Assembly (NCBI RefSeq): GCF_032854445.1
Contig: NC_088300.1
Coordinates: forward strand, 28,997,608-29,061,607
Length of the DNA: 64,000 bases
Direction of reading: 5' to 3'
Source: Liolophura sinensis
Taxonomy: Eukaryota > Mollusca > Polyplacophora > Chitonida > Chitonidae
The translations under genes and the position numbers were made by a program. The notes below the pieces were generated by a model. That model was not told the DNA's origin, did no database searches, and saw only the letters and a list, made by a program, of their open reading frames with translations. Position 1 is the stretch's first letter. Each line of letters opens with the position of its first letter. Shown here piece after piece: positions 1 through 12,507 of the stretch.

Positions 1-124
1 CATTTGACAGAGGACGACGCTCAAGACTGTGTGACTTTTACATGGAGCAATCGCTTTCAGAGATGGGTTCTGAAAATAACACACTGCGACGTGACCTTCC
101 CTCGGATGTACCAAATTCAAACAT
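1..124 (+). pseudogene. C-type lectin domain exon (C-terminal end), upstream paralogue, partial
   Basis: Reading frame 1 is open from the window edge to base 124 and ends at a donor GTAAGG in phase 1. The peptide has the tail of a C-type lectin domain: a DCVTFTW stretch, then W, then two Cys, ending MYQIQT. The phase and position match exon 3 of the intact lectin gene further right, which ends NYICEFETN in phase 1. I infer this is the same exon of an upstream paralogue cut by the window edge. The exon itself is not broken, but the later exons of this copy are decayed, so it probably belongs to a pseudogene. Confidence 0.55.
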
Positions 125-139
125 GTAAGGTAAAAAGAA

Positions 140-400
140 TGAGTGAATGAATGATTGGGGTTTAACGTCGTACTTAACAATTTTTCAGACATATGAGGAC
201 CAGGAATCATTAGGTGCGTGTACATATACTGTGTCTTCTTGTGGCAGGGCGAGTCCATGCCGCGTAGGTGCTGCCGCCACTGAAGTAGCATGCCAAAGTA
301 ATCAGACATGACAGCGCAGAGGGTCACATTATACTAATACGGAGCTAACCAACGAGGCAGCAACAAGTACCGTTTTTAAGTCTTAGGTATGACCATGAAA
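140..400 (-). mobile_element. Non-autonomous retroelement, family B (minus)
   Basis: The left end reads GGTTTAACGTCGTACTTAAC then AATTTTTCAG, the reverse complement of the family tail. The body carries the shared GTGGCAGGGCGAGTCCATGC block, and the right end carries the reverse of the GGTCATACCAAAGACTT block. Other copies are near 7.0, 14.2, 37.6 and 54.9 kb. Confidence 0.7.
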
Positions 401-850
401 GGAAGAATAACGTTGGTTAATGTATATTGTGGTGTATTTTGACAAACAGTTTGACTGCTGTGCGGTTTGTGGTAACTGGAATACACAGGACAGAAATCAC
501 ACAACTGTATTGCAGTTCAACGATTACTCACCAGTTACGTCCTTTATGCGCATTCCTATAGAACGTATGCACAAAAGTGAGAAGATGGCAGATCAGCATG
601 CGGTTCCGCTGTAGAAACTTCCCTTCATAGGCCCAACATTTAGAGACTGTCAACATTCCTATTTAGTTTATTTCACTGGGGTTTTATCTTATGCCAAGCT
701 CAGCAGAGGAAACCGAAGAAAATACTATCTCATCTGACATGTATATACACTATATGTATCTGACAAACCTGATTTAGACCAGGCTCATATCATAGAGCAC
801 AATAATAGGGTAAATGCTTTACGGTTTAGTGCCACTCTTTCCGTGTGCTA

Positions 851-1107
851 CACTAAAAAAAAATAATCTGTTAATTTTAACAGAAAACCTGTTGTCTGAG
901 TGATGCTAGAATGTATTCGGTTATTACAATACAATGCTCTGTCATATTCAACGTAATATCCTGTTAGTCTAATCGAATCTATGTTGAATTAAAGGAATAT
1001 GTGTGTTATATTCGGTGGAACAATCTTCTGCAATAACAGAATACATTCTAGCATCACACAAACAGCAGACTTTCTGTCAAAATGAACAGATTAATTTTGT
1101 GTGTGTG
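851..1107. repeat. MITE-like element with ~65-bp terminal inverted repeats
   Basis: The left arm (TAATCTGTTAATTTTAACAG then GTGATGCTAGAATGTATTC) is repeated in inverted form at the right end (GAATACATTCTAGCATCAC then AACAGATTAATTTTGTG). There is no coding capacity. A second copy at 42.85-43.2 kb contains a nested SINE. Confidence 0.75.
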
Positions 1108-1570
1108 TACATCATGACGGAAAGCGAGTTAGCATTTAGCCGGCTGCCCCACCGTGCCTTTCCGACTTTTATGAATTTATTTCTAGTAAGAAAGAGACGT
1201 TATTTTGTCGTTTATTTGCTGTACAAATCCATAATTCGAATCTAAACTCTAACTAGAGGTAGGTTGTAACGATATTTGACTGTGGAGCATAATTTAATGG
1301 AGGCTAATGTGGTGGAGGCAAAGGGTAATAGGTAAAAGACAAAACATTGTTTCCTTTTTACTAGAAAAAAATTGAAACATCGGAAGCACATTATTAAACG
1401 AAGCCGCACAAGGCGAAGTAGCTTCCAACTCACTGATGAAGGGAGAAATTATATATTTACAACGATATCAATCAACTGAACTTAATGCCACAAGTGCTGT
1501 GATTTAAAATGAACTTAAGTAACACTTCGCCCATAGGTGAGAACTAACCATCCTTATTTAATACGGCTGA

Positions 1571-1797
1571 ACACTGCATGTATTGCCTTCACCTGGGTAC
1601 CATGGTCAGGTTCAGGACAATCTCCGAGTACCCGGGAATTCCCTAGATTCATCGGCATGCCGGGACAGGTGCACCAACGTGGCGTCAATGGCTGGGCCGA
1701 AGGTACATTGCTGGTTTTACGCTTACAACGCTGGGACGTCGACGTGTGTGACGTTCAGAGATCCAGAGCTCGTCGATACAGAGGAGAGTGATTCGTG
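1571..1797 (+). pseudogene. PAN/apple-like exon remnant of the upstream lectin paralogue
   Basis: The frame read from about 1571 gives a peptide with a PAN-like cysteine pattern: SACRDRCTN, then CWFYAYNAG, then STCVTFRD. This resembles QCRQACLE, ECWFYRFD and VCYMW in exon 4 of the intact gene. The frame stops at 1568-1570 on the left and near 1796 on the right. I see no acceptor or donor in phase 1 where the paralogue needs them. A plausible continuation after 1790 is in another frame, so I read this as a decayed exon. It lies between the CTLD relic and the stalk/TM relic, in the same order as in the intact gene. Confidence 0.5.
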
Positions 1798-1799
1798 AC

Positions 1800-2905
1800 C
1801 TTGACTGGTACATGTGTGAAAAAACAGTGCATTATTAAGTATTTTATAGTTATAATTGAGGACAGATGTATATATATATTTAAAAAAGGGCAAATGGAGC
1901 AAAATCTTCGAAAGGCTGTGTATGTTTGTATATAAGGAAACTGAACAAAATCTTAAAAGGACCGCACGGAATTACCTGCTTTGAGGTCACTCTGCAGTTT
2001 TAAAGGTGCGTTTTTTTTAGAGTAACCTGTGGTTAGGTGGGACCTCAGTATTATATTACTAATGACATGTTTCGGGGTTAAAGCGTGATAAACTTGTTGA
2101 AGATCTAGCTTTAAGACAGAATTTAATTTTGTAAACTTAGCTGAAAAGCCTGGGAAAACGGCATGTATTTTTTAATCAATTCGGAGGTAATTTTAAATAT
2201 GACCTTAATCAAATACAGCAGAGAGCTTCGCCGAACTCCTTTAGGCTGAAAATCATGGACTTCATTCAAGATATCTCGAAATCTGCGACTCTGAACGGCC
2301 GATATCATATTTTTTCATAACCCACATATAATGCTTACACAACTGTTTATTTCAGCTTTCCTGAGTAAGAGTATTCTGGAATGAACTTTATTCATAAACT
2401 TAATCTGGAATAAAATCATAATCATAAATGAACAGAATCACAAAACCCAGTGCTATATTCTGAAGGGATAATTAGCAGTGAAGAACATCTTCAAACATAC
2501 AGGTCCACTCTAACAGAGTTACTAAAAGCTGTATATCTAAGACGGCTATTTTCTAGTTTAAGTTTCTAATAGCTGTAATATCTACGCTGAATTCTCTGTT
2601 GAATGTTGAGTTAATAATGTTTAAGACTGGTTTTCATCTCTGTCTCTTTATCATTCTGTCTTGGTGATAAGGTCCACATTCGTTTGAGAGATTTCCACTT
2701 ATTCGTGTGTGAACAAAACTATAAACAATGACTGTGTTTAATCTCATTTTCCAAAACATGAAACCTGTACATGCACATAGATGTATTACCCTATGGCGAA
2801 TGCCACAGAGCCTCAATGATTTATAGTATAAAAAAAATACAGTCATAGATTGAGCGCAGATATCTTTACCGGTGCAATTTGTGTGTGACATGTGTCTGTT
2901 TTCAG
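1800..2905. other. No gene seen
   Basis: AT-rich sequence in the intron position of the decayed lectin copy. I saw only short unsupported open frames and no repeat that I could define. Confidence 0.4.
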
Positions 2906-3021
2906 GTGTTCACATTGTTAGGAATGGAGTCGTGGAGGATCATACCATGTCATACCTACAAATTGCCGGCTATTTAAATCATCCCTAAACAGAAACAACG
3001 ACCACAGCATCAGCTATGAAG
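2906..3021 (+). other. Possible extra exon, broken
   Basis: A strong acceptor (TGTGTCTGTTTTCAG) precedes this block and a donor GTATGT follows ATGAAG. Read from an incoming phase 1 it gives about 28 residues, an in-frame TAA, then TETTTTASAMK, a Thr-rich piece. It could be a stalk exon of the decayed lectin gene or the 5' exon of an unseen gene. The outgoing phase 0 does not fit the next relic exon, so support is weak. Confidence 0.2.
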
Positions 3022-3412
3022 GTATGTTTACATATATTTATTATGATTTACAGAACAGTTATAAGAAGTTAAAGCTCAATATTAATAAAAGTATTTGTTT
3101 TCGAAGAACATAATTTATGTTTCTCAACATATAAAAGATTATCGTATATTCCAGTCCTGTTGATTGATAAATGTATTAAAATACCCGTATTTTATTATAT
3201 TGGTTAAAGGTAAGGTATAATGGTGAAATTTTAAATAAATTCTCTTGTTCATATATATGTTTTTAAATCTTAACAGTTTACCCTCATCGCTTGGCGGTAA
3301 ATCATATGCTTAAAACTTCCGTTTTTCAAACTCATGTAGAGAATTAATTTTTATTGAAATCAGAATGATGCCTTCTCGAAACAGACTTCAAGGGTGGAAC
3401 CCATTTGTCCAG

Positions 3413-4271
3413 ATTTTGTCCTTTCATCGTCTGAAACTGTCACTGCCTCGTGTCAGACATACATATCCCAGAAATTCTCGACCCTGTGACACCATCAAAC
3501 ATCTACCAGGCTTCCATATCCCCTGGTTCAGCCAAGGCTGTTTCCACACTGAACATTTCACCAAACTCTCTAACTACCACAAACTCTCAGAAAACTATAA
3601 AATTTATCTCGACGACAACCTCTGCAACTGCGTCAAACACTCGAACTCCAAACTCGGCAAAAACGCCAAACTCTCTCACCACTTCAAATTCTGCAACTTC
3701 AGACTTCCTAACAACTTCAAACTCTGCAACAGCTTCAAACTCCCTAACAACTTCAAACTTCCTTACAACTACAAACTCTCTAACAAATTCTAACCCTCTT
3801 GCAGCGAGTGGTAGTATAATTACAAGCCTGTGTGACCTTGGTACCAGTCAGACTGTACCAGATGCGTCTTTGACAAAGTCTTCTATCAATACATATACCC
3901 CTGTGACGGTCTCATCAGTGAGCCACGAAACGTCTCAAACAAGTTTTATGGGCATAAAATAGAGTCTATCGCCCTTACCAACCGGTCGGTTTCCTCGTCA
4001 GTGTACACTGCAACAAAGCATTGATTCGGGCTTTGTTATTTGTGAACTATTAAATAGCCTCAGCATTGACTATAGGAAGCTTCAGTCTCACATAAGGAGG
4101 TAAAACAGCGCACCAGACGACAGGGTCCTATCAACAGACTTTGGTTGGACGGCCATCTTGTTGCTCGTCTCATCCGCCCTGTTTGTCATCGCTGTTGACA
4201 GCACAAGCTTATACAGAGATCATAATTATTTGTATCGCAATATTAGCTTTAAACTAATGCATTCCGACTAG
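3413..4271 (+). pseudogene. Decayed terminal exon: Ser/Thr/Asn-rich stalk plus transmembrane module (upstream paralogue)
   Basis: After the acceptor CCCATTTGTCCAG the phase-1 frame reads FVLSSSETVTASC, close in style to VTSEPVS at the start of the intact last exon. It stops near 3484. The neighbouring frame then carries a long repetitive stalk (TTSNS, ATASNS, LTTTNS; 3450-3962) ending in TAG at 3960-3962. Reading on in that frame past the TAG gives CTLQQSIDSGF, ELLNSLSIDYRK, a TAA at 4101-4103, then NSAPDDRVLSTDFGWTAILL and further hydrophobic residues to a stop at 4269-4271. This parallels LTIDVKK, KSAEDPRPSARNIG and the TM helix of the intact gene. One apparent frameshift and two in-frame stops mark a pseudogene unless the stops are spliced out. 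Confidence 0.65.
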
Positions 4272-5493
4272 TATCTCTTTTGAGTTAATCCCTAAGCCTG
4301 CAGGGATCTTTCTATAATAGTCTAAGTAAGTGCAAAATTCTAAAAGGAACACACCTCAGACAAAATGATTGGTAACATTGCAGAAACTCATTTTCCGATA
4401 TTTAATTTATTCACGTAGATATTTACTTGATTGGTGAATATTTCACTCATAACTCAGGCTTAATGGGTTGTGTGGTTGGGATGGACATCGCACAGTGTCC
4501 TGAGAAAACCGCCGCCCTTTGCCAGGTACTTAACTGACAAACGCCTTGACTTAAAGCGGCAGCCGAACCAGCTGGTTGCGACCTTTATACGCCAAGAGAT
4601 CGACACATTATTTGACTGCTCCTGTCAGGGACCCGTATTACGTTAACAACATAGGATATATTATATTTATGTCTTAGTAAAACCACCACCAGCCTACTAC
4701 ACTGGACACACCACCAACCGTTTCACAGCTAAAGAGCGATCTTTTGTAATCTTGTTTAATAATTCAAGAGCGGAATTATTTAGGTGCCACAACAAGAGAT
4801 GGTTTATGCCAATCAGTCATTGTTCCGGTTTTGAACAACCTAAATGGAGCCGCTCAAGCGCACAGCTGCAACTTTTGAAACAGCTTAGAATATTCGCAAT
4901 CGTGGAACAGTTAATTTATCTAATAGCTTACATTTTATCTGTTCATCGTTAACATGCGATAGTGAGTTGAGTTTAACAACAGTTCTTTGTAAGGAGTCAG
5001 TAAATATGGAATTCCCCAGGGGATCATTTTGTTGAAAACAACAAACGTCCAACTGTAGTGACCAGTGGGTGTTAGGCAGACCTGCCCAGACAACGCTTGG
5101 TAAGGGTGTGAGTCGTCCCTCTGACACCATCTCAGCGAGAGGTATGAATACTAAAGCTGTACACAGATCGTTCGCAGTTCATCTGGTAAGTGATTGCAAA
5201 AACAGCCCTAAAACACTCAATACTACAGTGTAGGTAACATGTTACTATTGCTTTTTCTTATTATTGATGTAGTAAGTTCGTCAACTTCAACCCGAATAAT
5301 GTACAGCCTGAATTTCGTGCGGTGCCATACCATACCACCACATGCAGCTTACACTTTTCGCTTCAACATATCAAAAATCAATTCAACTATCAAAAACACA
5401 AGATTCTGACATACTGTAACTACGTGCAAAATAACAATTTTAAATTATAGTCTATTAGCAATGTATAAAGTCTATGTGGCAGTATTATTCAAT
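4272..5493. other. Intergenic, no gene seen
   Basis: This lies between the decayed lectin copy and the promoter of the intact one. Short open frames near 4752-4952 and 4885-5130 have no domain, codon or splice support. Confidence 0.4.
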
Positions 5494-5517
5494 TGCGCAT
5501 GCGTAACCTATAAAAGG
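5494..5517 (+). promoter_or_regulatory. Candidate core promoter: NRF1-like site and TATA box
   Basis: A TGCGCATGCG palindrome (NRF1-like) at 5494-5503 is followed by TATAAAAGG at 5509-5517. A transcription start about 30 bp downstream would leave a short leader before the ATG at 5562. This is placement and consensus only. Confidence 0.4.
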
Positions 5518-5561
5518 GATGCAAATATCAAATGTGTAAATATTTAGGTGCTAACTTTAAC

Positions 5562-7497
5562 ATGAACATAAAGAAAAATCTATTTCCGTTTAGGCCTGTT
5601 TGTTTAATTTCTTCAGGTATTGACGTTATGGATGGCGACACAGCCGGTGTTAATGATCCAAGGTAACTTAAAAACTAGATTTTAATATTGGACTGTGTTG
5701 GACAGAGAGTTCTGTTTATGGGTATGTATGGAAGCCGGTTGTGGCCACTCGCGTTTTCTTACTTTCGATTGTGGCGACCCAAGTCGAACATGCGAAGTTA
5801 ATTTCGTTCTTTCGCCTACTGGTTTCTGCTGTTTAGATTTAGATAATTTAAATTATACATATATTCATTACCTTGGATGGCTTTTGTAAACAAAAAAGTG
5901 CATGTCACTGTTTTCCCTTTAGTCTATAGTTCGTTACCTGAGAAATAAAAAAGGCCATCTTCTTAGGACGTTGGAAGAAAGACAACAGGTTGGTACATGA
6001 CACAGTCCGTACTCTCAGTATTGTCGTAATACAACGGAAACCTTTGTGATGTTTATTTATTTATTAACTTATTTGATTGGTGTTTTACACCTTACTCAAG
6101 AAAATTTCATTTATACGAAGGTGGTCAGCATTATGGTGGGAGGAAGCCGGGCAGAACCCGGGGGAACCCACGACCATCCGCAGGTTGCTGACAGACCTTC
6201 CCACGCACGGCTGGAGAGAAAACCAGCCTGAGTTGGATTTGAACTCACAGCGGTGGTGGGCGGCTCCTGTATCATTGCGCCGCGCTGGCGTGCTAACCTC
6301 CTCGGCCACTGAGGCCCGTGTGATGTCAAAAGTCTTTCTATTTTGATGCCGTACTACTGACCGATCCAGTGCAGACAGTTAACGGCGGCTAAATGAAACA
6401 AGGGGGATTACTTATGTTATGACTCGCACCGAATGTGTCACATTGGTATATAGGCACAGTCAGATTGCAAGGACTGCAAGGTAGTATTTCTCCCTCGTTT
6501 TGCCCTGTAATACACCACTGCCACGAAACACAGGGCGACGTTTTTCCTCAAGGGTACCGGTTGCATATTTCCGGTTTAGTAATCCTGTATATGTAACTTT
6601 AAGTATGTATCCATACAATAATTACGAGCTTGTACTTTCAGCTAACTTCGCTCTTTCGCCGTTTTCGGCATTTTCAAAAGGCGAAAGAGCGAATTTAACT
6701 TCTCAGTTTCGACTGAGAAAAACGCGAGGAAAAAACTGAAAACACGAGGCGAAAACCCGAAAGTGCGAGGTTGTGCCATCTTCGCGTTTTCGTATTTTCG
6801 CCTCATGTTTTTGGGCTTTTGTTTCGCAATTTCGAGTTTTCGACCTTCGCTCTTTCGTGTATTCGCGCTTTGCACTTTCACGTTTCGCGTTTTAGACCTA
6901 TTTATTTATAGGCAATAAAAACATGAGTGGTCGCATCCTGCTTCCACAGGTATGTGATTGATTTATTTGTGCTCAACATCATTCTCAATAACTTTTAACA
7001 CTGACGGCGGTCAGGTTTATGGGTGGAGGAAACTGGAGAACCAGGTGTAAACCACCGACCTTCGCCAGGTACCGGCAAACATCCTCACTTAAACATGCAC
7101 CGAAACAGCAAGATCTGGATTCCTACACGCGATCTCTTAGATCAAGAGTCCCCCTCGATGTTGGGTCATACCAAAGACTTTTAAAATGGTGCGTTGAGAG
7201 GTTAGAGCAAGGAAACATGACTGATTTGTCCAAAGTCAGTATAATGCGACTGGGTGGGGTGTCATGTCTGGTGTCTTCTGCATGATACTTCAGTGACGGC
7301 AGCACTTTGTCGGCATGGACTCGCCCTGTCACAAGGAGACGCAATACATGTACGCACATCTAATGATCACCCTTCGTCATATGACTGAAAAATTGTTAAA
7401 CACGACGTAAAACCCCAAGCATGCATGCATGCATGCATACATACATACATACATACATACATACATACATACATACATACATACATACATACATACA

Positions 7498-7530
<33 letters not shown>

Positions 7531-10500
7531 TCATAGTCAAAGTTCTGATAACCACAGCGAACCTGCGCTTTTAATCATCTGCGCTAGCCAGGTCCACTGT
7601 TTATGGCTGTACATGTATGCTTGCACTTATGTATGTGTGTGCGTGTGCACGTGTGTGGCTATGCGTGTCTTTGTTTGTTTGTCTTTATCGAACGAGTGTG
7701 CAAGTCATCTGTTATACTCTCCCATATTTTTATATACCATCATCATTGTTCTGTCAATTGCAAAAACTTCCATCAGTTTTAGATTACAACTATTGCCGTA
7801 TGCACATGATAACTAAAGCCAAAGTATCTTCGGAATGAAACCTCTCGGCCAAAAAAGTGTGCATGTGTATAAATACTATGAGACTAACTATTGCCATTCC
7901 TACGCTTCTCCACCCAGAACCGTCCAAGATGAAGCATTATTTGGTGTCTGTAGAGCAATGGGTGTCCAGGATTTCGGCTGCGGATATTTGTCGATCATAT
8001 GGCGGTAACCTTATCAACCTCGAAGCCTCGCAAACTGACGTATTTCTACATCAGTTGGAAGGACATCTCATTTCCATGTATGTACTTTCCCGTTTTCAAA
8101 CTTCACGAAACCATGCATGTCTTTTCCGTCATGGAAGGTTTTATCGTATTTCTATATTCCAACAAACTTCCCGAATTGTGAATAAATACCGAATAAATGC
8201 GACATCAGTTTCAGATATACATGTATCTTCCGGTTTTGACTTCCATATACGTAAGGTAGTCTTTCGCGATTTTTCATCTCTCCACCCTGCTTAAAGTTCA
8301 CTCACACGTCTCTTTTAACAAAGCTGTCGCAAAGCTACGTCAAGCACTTTAACGAAGTGGATTTGAACTTTGGATCTGAGTGATGAACATCAGGTGAGGC
8401 CGATTCCACAAAGCCAAGTCTGACTGAAGCCAAAATTTAAAACCTCGTCAAAAGGTTAGTTCGAGGTAATACTAGAAGTAGAAAGTTTGTCACATTCGTC
8501 TTAAAATCGCCATGCTTTTAATTTCTATGGCCCAAAAATAAACTTTAAAGTTGCATTTCAGAGTTTGACTTCAGTATAAAATGGCTTTGTGGAATCGACT
8601 CCAGACTACAGTTCATTCGTGTATGGGAAGTTGATTGTTTCTACGATAATGGGGACACCAGCTAATGATTTAAATTGCTGTGACATGAATAATCCACTTA
8701 GCTTACAACTGTGGCAGTATACCCTGTAGGTAAAGCTTTCACTGATTCTATGTAAAGAGATAAGAGAAGCAAGTTTGTATATAATTATGTACACAATCTG
8801 TATACTTGGTAATGTGTATAATGTTCCTGCGTTCGGCGTAAAACACGAAAAAAATAAATCATAAATCAGTTGAAACAAAGCATGAAGATCGTGTAGTTGG
8901 CAAATGGTCACACGTATTACCGATGGGATTCATACGTCTTCTCAGTTAGGATTTTAGTTCAGATGTTCATATTAAATAGCCTCAGCGCCTCACGCTCCCT
9001 GACATCACGACTTATTAGTAGCAGAGTTATTAACAAAAAATCAATCAGTCGTGTTAATTGTACTTTATTAGACATCACTGCTATAGAATTATTCAGAATA
9101 CTGTGCACGTCATATACATGTATATAGTCGCATTATGCAGTTTATTTGCCTTGGTTGCAGCTTGTTCCTTAACTGGTCACTCAGTTGAAACTACACGCAT
9201 ACAATTTAAAGCAAGGATGTGCAAAGGTACATGGCTAAATATATTTTGGTACTTGTCATAACAGGGGATATAAGTCAAAGCGCTTCTTTACTGGCCTGAG
9301 TCATGTCGGTGACAGATTTGTTTGGGATGACAACTGCATGTTGGCTTCAAAAGCCATGGTACAACAGGCAACCGGTGACACTTCGGATTACGACGTGACC
9401 AAGTCGAACAAATACTACCAACTCTTTTTCAATCGTCGCAACGACGGTGGTTCGGCGGAAGTTTTCATGGGCCGCTGGTGTCCTGCTGAATGCGAACGCA
9501 ATTACATATGTGAATTTGAAACAAATGGTAAGTCCTTTTGATGGTTTCTGTCTTATAACCATGTCCCACGAAATAATTAAAGGAATAGACGTCTAACGGG
9601 TTTTGTTTCTGTTTCTAATATGTGATCCCAACACATTTGATTTACTCCAGCATTCGAATGTCCTGATGTATCAAGGATAACCCTTTATTACAATGTATAT
9701 GCTACCATACATTCCAAGAATGCATTGAGATTTCAATACCACCCTGGCTTATTTTATGCACGGAAATTTTCAATACAGGCACAGTTGCTACTAATGTTTT
9801 CTTTGCCTTGATCGCATATTACATAATGATTTGTGACGTCGTCCCTTGAGTAAAACTACCATTAAGAGCTACATGTATATTAAGAAAAGTACACGAGAGC
9901 TTAAATACAAATAATCAGTTTTATTTATTTCACGATTTGCCTAATGTTTTAGTTCAACAGCAACTAAAGCTACCAATTTCATCTTTTTCAAACGACCAAA
10001 AGCATTTTATATGCATTGTACAATACTACAGCATAAAGAGTAAAACCAGAACAGCCACAACAAGGGCCGTTTCCACCGAGTACAATAATCGCAGTGATTC
10101 CCGCAACGGTTTCCGCTACGGTTTCCGCTACGGTTTTCCGCTACGGCACCCACAGTGGATCACTTCAAATACAAATTAGTCTCCACTAAAATCTCAGTGG
10201 GAATCGCACTGCAAATAGCCGCACGTTTTCTCACATCCGGTCAATCCCTTGACTGATTTCACTGCGTTTCCGGTTGGGTCATGTGGTTTGATTGGCTGGT
10301 TGAAATTGTAGTGTGTTGAGTCTGGATGCATGGTAGCATATACATGGCGGAACATTATTTATTCAGTGTATCTAGAAACATCACAAGGTGAAAGATGGAT
10401 GTAAAGGAGAGGATAATTTTGGAAGTTGCAAAAATCCAGTGCTATTTGATAAGGAGAATCAGAATTACAAAAGAATCTTCCATGTCGGTTATTGAAGTAG

Positions 10501-12432
10501 ATAAATTAGCTTTCCCCGCGCTGCTATTTCCGGTCAGAACCGCATGTGGTGGGAACACTTCACACGGCGGGAGCCGCGGCGGGGAAATGCAGTGGTTCTG
10601 GGGGAAACGGTCCTGTATCGGGGTAGTTGACAAACACGGGTAAATTGTGAACCCCGGTCTCTTTTCAATTTACCTCAGAGTTTTTCACTTAAATGGTTTG
10701 ATAATAGCAATTTAGACCCCTCCCACCACCCCATCACTCACCTTGGCTTAAGCAGAATTAGGTAAAGAATGCAGTGAACTTTGTAGCAGTTAATTAGACG
10801 TCACTGTTGTAGAATTACCCAGCATACTGCGTTGTCATAACAGGTACTAAACAGACACATGGAAACCATACAAAAGGACCGCCTTATGGGCTTCTAGTTC
10901 ACAGACAAGTTCCCGGTTTATGTAGCAGTATAAAGAGTCTACAGCGCTGAGTGTAAACAAAAACGTAAAGCAGCGACTACATGTGTGAGTTCGCAAATGG
11001 TTACAAGTCACTTGCAACCAGTGAAACCTCGCGTCTTTTCAGTTAACCACAATAAGGGTTCTGTTCTAACTGTTCACGTGAAAACTTAATAAATGACAGC
11101 TTATACGCCCCGAGAACTATGGCTTAATGAGAATTCGGAAAAAAATACAATGAGTATTGATAGAAATGTATTAGACTGCCTGATTTAGGCACTCAAGTAC
11201 CCGTGGGAAGTTCTGTCGGTGAATTGCGGATGGTCGTGGGTTTTCCTCGGGCTCTCTCGATTTCCTCTCACCATAATGCTGGCCGTCGTCGTGTAGGTGA
11301 AATAATTTGAATACGGTGTGAAATACCAACCAAATAAACGAATAAATAACACATGTACCTCTTTCTCCTTCAGCGCCATGTGAAACTCAACCTCATTCTG
11401 AGGTGGCAGTGACTGGTCTGACGCAAATGACTCTAAAGATGGAGGGGGATCAGTGTCGACAGGCCTGCTTAGAAACTGTGACGGACGAGGGCGAGTGCTG
11501 GTTTTATCGGTTCGATCATGAAGTCTGCTACATGTGGCTGTCCGACAGTCAGCCGAACGACAATGTTCTAACGCAACAACAAAATGGTTTCGTTATATAT
11601 TCCAAAAACTGTGTAGGTAAGTATAGATCAGAGAGGCTTGTTTCCAAACCCTCGTTTCTGCTTCATCATTTAAGAACTGGGAATCAACCGGTTTAAGTCA
11701 TCTAAGTCTCAGTGCCAGATTATAAGGGAATCGTTTAGGATTTGGGTCTAGTTTTATGCCGAGTGCTACATCAGTTCATGCCTGATGTTGAATACGCAAG
11801 GTTTTAAAACCGACGACTTATCATTGAACAAACCATTCGCCAACGTCATGTATATGACTGATGTATACTTATCACTTACGTATTTTGCTTGCTTTCGTTT
11901 TCTTAGCATTAGTGGTCGAAAAAGAGTTCAGCCGAGGTAGACATATAGAAGACGACCAACTTTGTGCTAACCATGGTATGTTTACAAGAAAAAAGGCTAT
12001 TTGAGTTCTTTTTTTTAGTAATTGGTTTGAAGCGTTTGTCACCAAGCTCTGGGGACGAGGCTATAAAGTTTGCATGAGTAAGATTTGGTGACAAATTTAT
12101 TTTACAAAATCCGGTTCAACATACTCAGACTTTGCGTATGGACTTCATAAAAAGCTTAATTCCATCTGGAGCTCGTGTTTGTCCTCAACACTATTGATGA
12201 ACTGGCCTTCGTGGCCGTTTTTAGCGCAACTCTTTTACTCCCAGCCTCTCAACGCATTTGCTGTTAAGTTCAAGTCCAGCTCATGCTTCCTTTCTGGTAG
12301 TTCTGGAAGGCCTTCAGCAACCTGCGGATGGTTGTGGGTCTCCCTTGGGCTTACTCTGGTTTCTCCCCATCATAATGCTGGCCGAATTCGTATAAGTCCA
12401 GTATTCGATGAAGGGCGGCGTAAAACATCAAA

Positions 12433-12467
<35 letters not shown>

Positions 12468-12472
12468 ATAGA

Positions 12473-12507
<35 letters not shown>

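Noticed and set aside
3365-3793. 142-codon plus-strand frame overlapping the stalk exon
   Set aside because: It is the same low-complexity repeat read in another frame (KLSNN, NFKLP); the Ser/Thr frame beside it continues into the TM module.
7421-7528. CRISPR-like array
   Set aside because: It is a simple 4-bp microsatellite without spacers, in a eukaryotic genome.
7367-7816. Long Tyr/Met/Val/Cys and His/Thr/Tyr/Ile repeat peptides on both strands
   Set aside because: They are translations of the CATA microsatellite.
9161-9226. Apparent exon after the strong acceptor TTGCCTTGGTTGCAG
   Set aside because: Its frame cannot join exon 3 without a stop, whereas exon 2 joins exon 3 directly in phase 2.
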